Shown here: one piece after another, positions 9,555 through 17,468 of the stretch
Position numbering within the stretch: position 1 is the first letter of the stretch
Layout: every line of letters begins with the position of its first letter
Position numbers and translations under genes: made by a program
From: Anaerolineaceae bacterium
GTDB lineage: Bacteria; Chloroflexota; Anaerolineae; Aggregatilineales; Phototrophicaceae
Assembly: GCA_028818375.1 (NCBI GenBank)
Contig: JAPPOB010000010.1
Location: 248,001-312,000, forward strand
DNA length: 64,000 nt
Direction of reading: 5' to 3'
The notes under the pieces: generated by a model
What the model saw: the letters and a program-made list of their open reading frames with translations, nothing else
Database searches by the model: none
What the model was told of the DNA's origin: nothing

Positions 9555-9560
9555 TATACT
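9555..9560 (+). promoter_or_regulatory. Putative -10 element of yajC-secDF
   Basis: A TATACT hexamer 30 bp before the yajC ATG. The possible -35 (CTGTAA, 18 bp upstream) is weak. It is supported mainly by the repeated use of TATACT upstream of other genes in this window. Confidence 0.35.
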
Positions 9561-9590
9561 GACCGCGTCCGACTTACCCTGAAGGTATGC

Positions 9591-9911
9591 ATGCAGGAAG
9601 TCCTGATTTTGGCCGTCCTGTTGTTGCTGGGTCTTGGCGCCTGGTGGTCCATGGTGCTTTTCCCGCGGCAACGGGACTTCCAGAAGCGTCAACGATTTGT
9701 GCGCAGTCTGGCCGAGGGTGACGAGGTCATCACCGCCGGCGGTCTTGTTGGCCGCATCACAGACCTGCGAGGTGGCGTGGCCTGGGTTGAGTTGGCCGAA
9801 GGCACAAGGGTCCGCATCATTGCCTCTTCCCTGCTGGCCCCCTTTGACCCGGAAGAACTGGCGCGCCAGTCCCGTCAGCACTCTGAGAAGGCAACAGGGT
9901 CGTCCTCATGA
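9591..9911 (+). CDS. yajC: Preprotein translocase accessory subunit YajC
   Basis: Small single-span inner-membrane partner of SecDF. 106 aa from the ATG at 9591, which has AAGG just upstream; a longer reading from 9537 lacks a ribosome site and would put charged residues before the membrane helix. Residues 3-22 are the transmembrane helix, followed by the conserved hallmark EGDEVITAGGLVGRI and a short beta-rich domain. The ATGA overlap with secD (4 nt) shows operon organisation. Confidence 0.9.
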   Translation: MQEVLILAVLLLLGLGAWWSMVLFPRQRDFQKRQRFVRSLAEGDEVITAGGLVGRITDLRGGVAWVELAEGTRVRIIASSLLAPFDPEELARQSRQHSEKATGSSS

Positions 9912-11347
9912 GCCCCCATTTTCGCTGGCTGCTGATCATCGTCCTGATTGCCGCCTTCGCGCTGCGGGTAAGCCTGCCAAACGGCGGTGACCTGGTCATC
10001 GACAGCAACGGTGACGGCGTTCCGGAAATAGCGCTGTCGGTTGATCAACCCCTTGGTCTGGACCTCGTCGGAGGCCTGCGCGTCCTGCTCAGGGCGGACC
10101 TTCCACCGGAGCAGTTCAGCGCAGAAGACCTGGGTCAGACGGCCAACAACGTGGCGCGCCGCATCGATGCGCTGGGCGTCAGTGAGGCCACGATACAGGT
10201 GCTGCCTGGCAGCGGCAGGATCCTGGTGGAATTGCCGGGCGTCAGCGACCCCGAGCAGGCAGTGAGGACCATTCAGCAGACGGCCTTGCTCGAATTCGTC
10301 GATTTCAACGGCCTGGGCGCACAGACACAGGACTTCGCCGGTCAACGAATTTTGACGACTGCCCAACTTGAAATTCAGGAACAACGAACGCAATCGCTTG
10401 CTGACCAGGTTGACGGAGAGAGTGAACCGCCTTCCCGGGATGCTCTCGTCAACCCGCTGACGAGGCAACCCTTCACCACGGTAATGACCGGTGCAGGCCT
10501 GCAGGCGGCGGTGGCCGGCTTCGACCAGATGAGCGCCGGCAACTGGCTGATCCAGTTTGAGTTGAATGAAGACGGCGGCGCGGTGTTTGGCCCCTTCACC
10601 GCCAACAGCATTGGCCAGCCGATGGCCATTGTGCTGGATGGCGTGGTGTTGTCGGCGCCGATCATCCAGGCGGAGCTGACCAGCGGCGGCGTGATCACCG
10701 GCGACTTCAGCGAGGAAGAAGCCCGCACCCTTGCGCTGCAATTGCGTTCAGGCGCCCTGCCGATACCGCTCAGTGTGGAGAGCACAGCCCAGGTCGGCGC
10801 CACCCTCGGACAGGAGTCAGTGTCACTCAGCATCCGGGCCGGCATCATCGGCGTGATTACTGTGCTGGTCTTCATGCTCGTCTATTACCGGCTGCCCGGT
10901 CTTGCTGCTGACCTTGCGCTGCTGGTGTTCATCGTTATCAACCTGGCACTGTTCCGGCTGATCCCGGTTACGGTGACACTGCCGGCCATCACCGGATTCC
11001 TGATCGGCATCGGAACGGCGGTGGACGGCAACATTCTCATTTTCGAGCGCATCAAGGAGGAACTGCGGGTCGGCAAAAGCGTGGACGAAGCGCTAAACGC
11101 CGGCTTTGATCGAGCCTGGACCTCCATCCGCGATTCAAATGTGTCGACAATCATCATTTGCATCATTCTCTTTCTCTTCGGCCAGACGCCCGGCGCCAGT
11201 ATCGTCAGTGGCTTCGCCGTGACCCTCGGGCTCGGGCTGGTCCTCAACCTGTTTACGGCAGTGCTGGTTACGCGCACGTTTTTGCATCTCTTCGTCGCCC
11301 TGCTGCGCAACTCGCCGCGGCAGAGTCGCTGGTTGCCTGGCGTTTAA
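9908..11347 (+). CDS. secD: Protein translocase subunit SecD
   Basis: RND-family membrane protein that uses proton flow to pull secreted proteins across the membrane after SecYEG/SecA. 479 aa. It has an N-terminal helix, the family signature LGLDLVGGLRVLL, a moderately sized external P1 domain containing DGVVLSAP and SGGVITGDFSEEEA, then five more helices. The C-terminal half holds FLIGIGTAVDGNILIFERIK, typical of SecD. It starts within the yajC stop (ATGA), and the secF ATG follows its stop after 2 nt. Confidence 0.95.
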   Translation: MSPHFRWLLIIVLIAAFALRVSLPNGGDLVIDSNGDGVPEIALSVDQPLGLDLVGGLRVLLRADLPPEQFSAEDLGQTANNVARRIDALGVSEATIQVLPGSGRILVELPGVSDPEQAVRTIQQTALLEFVDFNGLGAQTQDFAGQRILTTAQLEIQEQRTQSLADQVDGESEPPSRDALVNPLTRQPFTTVMTGAGLQAAVAGFDQMSAGNWLIQFELNEDGGAVFGPFTANSIGQPMAIVLDGVVLSAPIIQAELTSGGVITGDFSEEEARTLALQLRSGALPIPLSVESTAQVGATLGQESVSLSIRAGIIGVITVLVFMLVYYRLPGLAADLALLVFIVINLALFRLIPVTVTLPAITGFLIGIGTAVDGNILIFERIKEELRVGKSVDEALNAGFDRAWTSIRDSNVSTIIICIILFLFGQTPGASIVSGFAVTLGLGLVLNLFTAVLVTRTFLHLFVALLRNSPRQSRWLPGV

Positions 11348-11349
11348 CG

Positions 11350-12294
11350 ATGTATTCCCTGATCCAGAAGCGTCGCTTCTTCTTCCTGCTTTCGGCGACC
11401 GTCCTCGGGGCCGGTGTTTTGATCATGCTCTTTTCGACACTGACGACCGGGTCTCCCTTTCGACTCAGTATCGACTTCGTCGGTGGCAGCATCTACGAGA
11501 TTGCATTCACGGAAGGGGAGACGAGCGAGGTCGACCTGCGCGATGTATTCGCCGCTTTCGGTGACGAACACGTTATCGTGCAGCAACTGGGCGACGCGTC
11601 GGAGAGACGCTGGTCGTTGCGGTCCACCATTCAGCAGGCAGCGGTGAGCGATGAGATCATCGCCGGGCTGGACCGGCTTGCACCACTTGATATGGACCTG
11701 TTGCGGACGGAAAGCGTTTCGGCGACGATCGGACGCGAAGTTACGCAGGCCGCTGTGGTGGCGGTGCTGGTTGCTACCCTGGTGGTCATTGCCTTCATCG
11801 TACTCGCGTTTCGACAGGTGCCGCGGGCCCTGCGTTATGGCGTTTGCGCGGTGGTGGCCATGCTGCATGACGTGTTGATCGTCGCCAGCGTGATGTCGCT
11901 GACCGGCTTGCTGCTGGGCTGGGAGGCGGATGCGCTGTTTCTCACCGCCCTGCTGACCATCGTGGGATTCTCAATTCAGGATACGATCGTTCTCTTCGAT
12001 CGCATTCGCGAGAACGTACCGAAATATCTGGGGGAACCCTGGGAGACCATCGTAAATCGCAGCATTCTGGAATCCATTCACCGCTCGCTTGGGACCCAAC
12101 TGAATGCCTTCTTCATCATGGCCGCGATTCTGCTCTTCGGGGGAGAGACCATTCGCCACTTCATCTTTATCCTTTTTGTCGGCCTGCTTTCGGGCACCTA
12201 TTCCTCGATTTTTACCGCCGTACCTCTGCTGGTTGCCTGGGAAAAGGGCGAGTTGGCCTTGCCGCGAAACAGGACGACGGGGGCCAGGGGCTGA
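11350..12294 (+). CDS. secF: Protein translocase subunit SecF
   Basis: Second half of the SecDF translocation motor; 314 aa. The ATG at 11350 gives the expected short cytoplasmic N-terminus (MYSLIQKRRFFFLL) before the first helix; translation is probably coupled to secD, whose stop lies 2 nt upstream. LSIDFVGGSIYEI marks the start of the external domain, and FSIQDTIVLFDRIREN is the SecF counterpart of the proton-relay helix in SecD. It is followed immediately by a dehydrogenase gene. Confidence 0.95.
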   Translation: MYSLIQKRRFFFLLSATVLGAGVLIMLFSTLTTGSPFRLSIDFVGGSIYEIAFTEGETSEVDLRDVFAAFGDEHVIVQQLGDASERRWSLRSTIQQAAVSDEIIAGLDRLAPLDMDLLRTESVSATIGREVTQAAVVAVLVATLVVIAFIVLAFRQVPRALRYGVCAVVAMLHDVLIVASVMSLTGLLLGWEADALFLTALLTIVGFSIQDTIVLFDRIRENVPKYLGEPWETIVNRSILESIHRSLGTQLNAFFIMAAILLFGGETIRHFIFILFVGLLSGTYSSIFTAVPLLVAWEKGELALPRNRTTGARG

Positions 12295-12295
12295 A

Positions 12296-13279
12296 ATGCG
12301 CGCGCTGGTCTTCGATGAAACCCTGAAACTTGTCGAGGACGTGCCGCTGCCGTTGCCCGCAGCCGACGAAGTCCTGATCCGCACGCGCCGGGCGGGCATA
12401 TGCAATACCGACCTCGAACTGGTTCGCGGCATGTATGACTTTCGCGGCATACCCGGCCACGAGTTTTGTGGTGAGGTCGTGCAAGGCCCGGACTCATGGC
12501 GCGGCCGACGGGTTACAGGTGAAATCAACATCAGTTGTGGCGACTGCCGGCTGTGTCGTCTTGGCATTCCCAGCCAGTGTCTGGCACGCCACACACTGGG
12601 CATCCACGACTATCCTGGCGCATTTGCCGATTATTTCCGCCTGCCTCTTCGAAACCTTCATGTTGTTCCGGACGGCGTGAGCGACGACGCGGCCGTATTC
12701 ACCGAGCCTCTTGCTGCGGCCCTGCAGGTCACCGAGGCGGTTCACATTCAACCTGGTTCGCCGGTGCTGGTCATTGGCGCAGGAAAACTGGGCCTCCTCA
12801 TTGTTCAGGTGCTGAAACTGGTGGGCGCGGATGTGTCTGTCCTTGTCCGGCACGAAAAACAGGCCTGCATGCTTCAACGCCGGGGCATTTCTGCCCTGTG
12901 CATCGAAGACGCTGAACCGCAGACCTTCCCTGTAGTGGTTGAAGTCAGCGGAGCGGCCAGCGGGCTGGAAGCTGCGCTGCGTCTGGTCCGCTCGCGCGGC
13001 ACCATAGTGTTGAAGAGCACCTACCACGGCACACCACAAGTTGACATGACCCAGGTCGCCGTCAGGGAAATTGCCATCAGGGGCAGTCGCTGCGGCCCCT
13101 TCGCGCCCGCACTTAAATTGCTGGAACAGGGTCTCGTGGACGTAAGTTTCCTGATTGAAGGCAGATACCCGCTTGGCGAAGGTTTGCGGGCTATCGAACG
13201 GGCTGCCAACCCCGGAACACTCAAGATCCTGTTCGATTTCGCGCAACTTGACACGGACCTGGCCGCGGCCGGCACTTGA
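12296..13279 (+). CDS. Zinc-dependent medium-chain alcohol dehydrogenase family protein
   Basis: 327-aa NAD(P)-dependent oxidoreductase. The catalytic zinc ligands are visible in AGICNTDLEL and GHEFCGEVV. The structural zinc lobe is the spaced cysteines C-x2-C-x2-C-x7-C in CGDCRLCRLGIPSQC. The cofactor fold begins at VLVIGAGKLGLLIVQ. The substrate cannot be assigned; the family includes sorbitol, threonine and other polyol dehydrogenases. The ATG at 12296 is 1 nt after the secF stop, so it may ride on the secDF transcript without functional connection. Confidence 0.85.
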   Translation: MRALVFDETLKLVEDVPLPLPAADEVLIRTRRAGICNTDLELVRGMYDFRGIPGHEFCGEVVQGPDSWRGRRVTGEINISCGDCRLCRLGIPSQCLARHTLGIHDYPGAFADYFRLPLRNLHVVPDGVSDDAAVFTEPLAAALQVTEAVHIQPGSPVLVIGAGKLGLLIVQVLKLVGADVSVLVRHEKQACMLQRRGISALCIEDAEPQTFPVVVEVSGAASGLEAALRLVRSRGTIVLKSTYHGTPQVDMTQVAVREIAIRGSRCGPFAPALKLLEQGLVDVSFLIEGRYPLGEGLRAIERAANPGTLKILFDFAQLDTDLAAAGT

Positions 13280-13304
13280 AGGTGGAGTGACAGGGGCGTG
13301 CTGA

Positions 13305-14585
13305 TTGGCTGTCAAGATATGCCCCATATGCAACACGAACAACGACGCGTCGCAAACAGACTGTGCCAATTGCGGGGCCGATCTCGCACGCGTTATGCCC
13401 TGGCAGGAGGGCGTGGGGAACTACGGCCCGGAAAGCAACGATCTTGCCGATTTGGCGGAGAGTCGACTGCGTTGGCGCAGTGGCACCTGTCTGACCCTGA
13501 TTGCGCTGGCCATGGCTGCCACGCTTTGTGCCGGGGTTCTTTTGCAGCTTGCAATCTGGCTTTTGGCCGGCAGCAGCGTTGCCGTTGCTCCAACAGCCGC
13601 ATTTCAGATGCCACCAACTTCGGTCCCGACCGATACGCCCGTGCCGACCTTGTACCTGCCGACGGTTACAAGTACCCCTGTGCCGCCGCCGACTGAGACA
13701 GCAACCCCGACGCGCGCGCCCTGTTTGCAGGAGGTGCGCAGTGGTGACAGCCTGATCGCCGTTGTGACGCGCTGCGGTCACAGGGACCTCGATGTCCTCG
13801 AAAGGGTTCTGGAGGAAAACGATCTGGCGTCTGCCGAATTGCTGCAGGCCGGTCAGCAACTCGTGATCCCCTGGCCCACGGAGACCCCTGGCGCAATTGT
13901 CGCAGCATCTGCCCCGGGCCAGCGTGGCATTGCCGGAAACGCTGGTGACGAGAGTCCGGTTTCCGCGGCCCGGCCCTTTTCCGGCGTGTCGGGACGTCCG
14001 GAACCGACCCTGCAACCCGGCGTGATGTGGCACCAGGTCCGCAGTGGCGAGACCATCGTGGGTATCGCCTTTCGTTTCGGAACCGATCTTAAGGTGTTGT
14101 CCGAATTGAACCCGGAGGTCACATTTTCGCAGTGCGACTTCGGCCAGGCGTCTGGCGGGCCCAGTTGCGTGGTGACCATTTACGATGGTCAGCAATTGCG
14201 GGTGCCGGCGCCAACGCCGACGCCAACCCAATCTCCCACGCCATCAGGACTTCCCGGTGCAACTCCGACAACCACCGTCAACGTGCCTGTGGCATTCAGC
14301 CCGCCTGACAATCGCAATTTCAATAGTGATGAGCTGGTAACCCTGCGCTGGGTTGCGTCCGGGTCTCTGTCTCCGGGTGAAACATGGCGGGTCGTCGTTG
14401 ATAGTCTGTCCAGCGGGTGGACCTACACAGAAACAACCACTTCCCTGAATCTCATTCTGCCCGCCGCGTGGAAGGAAACACAACCCGGATGGCACGGTTA
14501 TCGCTGGAGGGTTCAGTTGTTGCGGAGTGATGGCGAGGTTCTGGAGTCGGATGCCCGCCAGTTTCTGTGGGAGACAGGCGCGTGA
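13305..14585 (+). CDS. Zinc-ribbon, single-span LysM protein
   Basis: 426 aa. The N-terminus has a zinc ribbon (C-x2-C and C-x2-C, residues 6-24), then a membrane helix (about 61-85), then an extracellular part with Thr/Pro-rich linkers and two LysM-like modules (about 140-185 and 240-300), ending in an Ig-like domain. LysM binds peptidoglycan or other GlcNAc polymers. The second LysM carries an insertion with two cysteines (CDFG...SGGPSC). The start is a TTG at 13305 with AGGGG about 8 nt upstream. The next gene, a paralogue, overlaps its stop (GTGA). Confidence 0.75.
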   Translation: MAVKICPICNTNNDASQTDCANCGADLARVMPWQEGVGNYGPESNDLADLAESRLRWRSGTCLTLIALAMAATLCAGVLLQLAIWLLAGSSVAVAPTAAFQMPPTSVPTDTPVPTLYLPTVTSTPVPPPTETATPTRAPCLQEVRSGDSLIAVVTRCGHRDLDVLERVLEENDLASAELLQAGQQLVIPWPTETPGAIVAASAPGQRGIAGNAGDESPVSAARPFSGVSGRPEPTLQPGVMWHQVRSGETIVGIAFRFGTDLKVLSELNPEVTFSQCDFGQASGGPSCVVTIYDGQQLRVPAPTPTPTQSPTPSGLPGATPTTTVNVPVAFSPPDNRNFNSDELVTLRWVASGSLSPGETWRVVVDSLSSGWTYTETTTSLNLILPAAWKETQPGWHGYRWRVQLLRSDGEVLESDARQFLWETGA

Positions 14586-15658
14586 AGCCAGCTCTTGCCA
14601 CCCTGTTCGCGCTGGTGTGGCTGACCAGCTGCAATTTCGTACGCCAGGATGCAGGACCGGCTGAAACTGTGCCGGTCACCGATGACGCCACATCGGAGGC
14701 GAAACCGCTCCCTGAGATGTCCAACACGCCCGCTCCGGCCATTGCCGTAGCAGTTGCGACAGTTACGCCCGTGCCGGCAATTGAGGCCGTGACGCCAAGC
14801 CCTGTTCCAGGGCCCTGGAGACACACAGTCCGCGACGGCGAAACCCTGGGATTCATCATCCAAAAGTATGGCTACCGCGACTACGCGGTCCTGGACGCCA
14901 TTGTTCAGTTGAACGAAAACATCCCCAACCCCAATCTCCTGCCTGGGGAAGGCAGCGTCATTCTGGTTCCCCGTCCCACAGCCACGTCCCTGCCGGCAAA
15001 CTTCACCCCCTTGCCGGTACCGCCTGCGCTTGCCGAGCGTATCGTTCCGACGTCGCCTGAAACGGGGCTCAACTATGACACGGAGATCGCCGAACATGTG
15101 GTGGTTGCCGGCCAGACCGTGATCGACATCGTCATTCAGCACGACACGACTCTCGAAATCGTGTCCATACTCAACCCCGAAGTTTCCTTTTCACGCTGCG
15201 ATTTCGGCCTCCGCAGCGGAGGCCCGGAGTGCAATCCCCTGTTGAACGTAGGTCAGACCGTCCGCGTGCCGGCACCGACGCTGACGCCAACCCTGTCTCC
15301 TACCTTTTCGGGCAGGGAGACGGCGACGCCCACACCGACCTGGATGGCCCCCCGCATCGTGTCGCCCGCGCAGGACAGCGTCCTGCCTGCGAGAGCCATT
15401 CGTCTGCAATGGCTTAGCGTAGGATTGCTTCCGGCGGGCGATGTCTATCTGGTGCAGATTTCGGATCAGGACGGCGTCGTTCACAACGCCGTGACGCGCG
15501 ATACGTCACTTTTGCTGCCGGAGTCGATGGCGCCAGACGGCGGAACTCCTGTGGACCTGACCTGGACGGTCAGCGTCGCCCGCGTGGACGAAAATGGCGT
15601 GTATGGCATCATCAGCGGTTACCCGTCGCCGAACCGCTTCCGCTGGAACAGCCGCTGA
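14582..15658 (+). CDS. LysM lipoprotein, paralogue of the preceding gene
   Basis: 358 aa from a GTG overlapping the previous stop. A lipoprotein signal ends in LVWLTSC, with the lipidated Cys at residue 17. Two LysM modules follow (HTVRDGETLGFI and HVVVAGQTVIDIV). The second has the same two-cysteine insert as the neighbour (LNPEVSFSRCDFG...SGGPEC), then a Thr/Pro linker and an Ig-like domain. The matching order and motifs show a tandem duplication in which one copy became a lipoprotein and the other kept a membrane helix and zinc ribbon. Probably surface-exposed and cell-wall binding. Confidence 0.78.
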   Translation: MKPALATLFALVWLTSCNFVRQDAGPAETVPVTDDATSEAKPLPEMSNTPAPAIAVAVATVTPVPAIEAVTPSPVPGPWRHTVRDGETLGFIIQKYGYRDYAVLDAIVQLNENIPNPNLLPGEGSVILVPRPTATSLPANFTPLPVPPALAERIVPTSPETGLNYDTEIAEHVVVAGQTVIDIVIQHDTTLEIVSILNPEVSFSRCDFGLRSGGPECNPLLNVGQTVRVPAPTLTPTLSPTFSGRETATPTPTWMAPRIVSPAQDSVLPARAIRLQWLSVGLLPAGDVYLVQISDQDGVVHNAVTRDTSLLLPESMAPDGGTPVDLTWTVSVARVDENGVYGIISGYPSPNRFRWNSR

Positions 15659-15674
15659 ATCGGTCCTGACCGAT

Positions 15675-17423
15675 CTAGTGACGGCCAAACTCCCGCGCCA
15701 GTTGACCGGCGGACATGTGCAACAACGTGGGTCGTCCATGCGGGCAGGTGAGGGGTGATCGTGTGCGTTCCAGTTGGCGCACTAGTCCCTGCATTTCTTC
15801 CCTGCCCAGAACGGTGCCGGCTTTCACGGCAGCCTGTTTGCAGACGCGACGAATGAGGCGCTGTTCCAGAGTGGATTTTCCCGGCTGTTGGCCTCTCTCC
15901 AGTTCTTCAAGAACTCCGCGCAATACCTCGCGAGGTTCCTGGTCAGCCAGCATGGCCGGAATGCTGCGAATAAGGAAGGTGTTGGGGCCGAAGGGCTCCA
16001 GTTCCAGACCGATGGCGCGCAACTGTTCCTGGCTGCTGGCGATCAGGCTGGCATCGCTGGCGGGAAGCTCCAGAGTCTCGCCGACTAGCGTAAACTGGGA
16101 CATGGTCTCCTCGCGCTCCTGGCGATCAAGGAATTCCTCGTAGAGGATGCGTTCGTGGGCCGCGTGCTGGTCGATCAGATACATACCGGCCGGCCCCTCG
16201 GCGACGATGAAACTGGCGCCGATCTGCCCAATGACCCGCAACATGGGAAGTGACCGCGGCCTTTGCGGGGCAGCCGGGGAGCCTGTGGCAGCGCTGACAG
16301 TAGCCTGTTCGTCGGCAAACAGGGGCTTGCGGGCAATCGTTTGCGACTCCTGCCAAATGCCCGCGAATGAATCTTCGACCGGGACCTTGGGAGACAAGGC
16401 GTTTCTGCCTGGTCCGGACCTGCTGCCCCCGGCTTCCATCAGAGTCGCGCGAACGGCGCGCAGCAGGGCGCTGAAAACTTCCCGCGGCCGCTGGAAACGC
16501 ACCTCGGCCTTGGCGGGATGTACATTAACGTCGACCTGTTCTGGCGGCAGACTGATCATCAGCACGGCGACCGGAAAGCGTCCCTTCATCAAGAGCGTAT
16601 GGTAGGCCTGGATGACGGCGTAAGCGAGGCTTGCGTCCTGCACGTGACGGCCATTGACAAACAGCAGGATGCGGGAACGGTCACTGCGGTGCAAGGCAGG
16701 TGAGGAGACGAAGCCGCACACCCTTATGGCGTCTTCGATGCCAATGTGCGGGCCAACCCTTAGCATGTCACGGGCAACGTCCCTTCCCAGAATCGAAACC
16801 AGGGAATCGGCGAGAACGCCATTGCCGCTGCTGCGGAAACTTTCACGATCGTCCAGCGTTAACGTGAAGCGCACCTGCGGCTGCACCAGTGCGTAGCGGC
16901 TGAGCAGCAGGGTAATTTGGCGCTTTTCTGCAAGTGGCGAGCTTAGGAATTTTTGTCTGGCCGGCACATTGTGAAACAGGTTTTCAACCGTCACGCTGGT
17001 CCCCGGAGGCGAACCGATGCTGGCTCGCTCCACAATTTCGCCATCCTCAAGCAGCAGCGTATTGCCGGTCTGCTCATCCCGGAAACGGGAGCGTATGCGC
17101 AGGCGGCTGACGGCGGCGATGCTCGCTAGGGCCTCGCCGCGGAAGCCCAGCGTCTGGATGCGGTCGAGGTCATCGACGGACCACAACTTGCTGGTGGCGT
17201 GGCGCTGGAAGGCCAGTTCCAGGTCTGCAGCCGGAATACCATGGCCGTCGTCAGCGACCTCGACCAGGCGCCGCCCACCGGCTTCCACGCGAATATTGAT
17301 GCGACTGGCCCCGGCGTCCAGCGCGTTGTCAACCAGTTCGCGCACAACAGAAGCCGGGCGTTCCACCACCTCGCCGGCCGCAATTCTCGCGATGACGTCG
17401 TCTTCAAGGACCCGAATGGGCAT
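15675..17423 (-). CDS. mutL: DNA mismatch repair protein MutL
   Basis: ATPase and endonuclease acting after MutS. 582 aa. The N-terminal GHKL ATPase has NALDAGASRI, DDGHGI and TLGFRGEAL. The C-terminal dimerisation domain, after a variable linker, contains DQHAAHERILYE, the metal-binding endonuclease motif found in organisms without MutH, and ends with CPHGRP. It should therefore nick DNA itself. It lies 45 nt downstream of valS on the same strand and probably shares the T-box-controlled transcript. Confidence 0.95.
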   Translation of the reverse strand: MPIRVLEDDVIARIAAGEVVERPASVVRELVDNALDAGASRINIRVEAGGRRLVEVADDGHGIPAADLELAFQRHATSKLWSVDDLDRIQTLGFRGEALASIAAVSRLRIRSRFRDEQTGNTLLLEDGEIVERASIGSPPGTSVTVENLFHNVPARQKFLSSPLAEKRQITLLLSRYALVQPQVRFTLTLDDRESFRSSGNGVLADSLVSILGRDVARDMLRVGPHIGIEDAIRVCGFVSSPALHRSDRSRILLFVNGRHVQDASLAYAVIQAYHTLLMKGRFPVAVLMISLPPEQVDVNVHPAKAEVRFQRPREVFSALLRAVRATLMEAGGSRSGPGRNALSPKVPVEDSFAGIWQESQTIARKPLFADEQATVSAATGSPAAPQRPRSLPMLRVIGQIGASFIVAEGPAGMYLIDQHAAHERILYEEFLDRQEREETMSQFTLVGETLELPASDASLIASSQEQLRAIGLELEPFGPNTFLIRSIPAMLADQEPREVLRGVLEELERGQQPGKSTLEQRLIRRVCKQAAVKAGTVLGREEMQGLVRQLERTRSPLTCPHGRPTLLHMSAGQLAREFGRH

Positions 17424-17468
17424 AGGTTTTTCTGGTTACCGCTGCTTCGGCCAGTATAGCATGGGGCC

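Noticed and set aside
15659..15675. ATCGGT-CCTG-ACCGAT stem between the LysM gene and mutL
   Set aside because: Only 6 bp and no T run on either strand; too weak to call a terminator.
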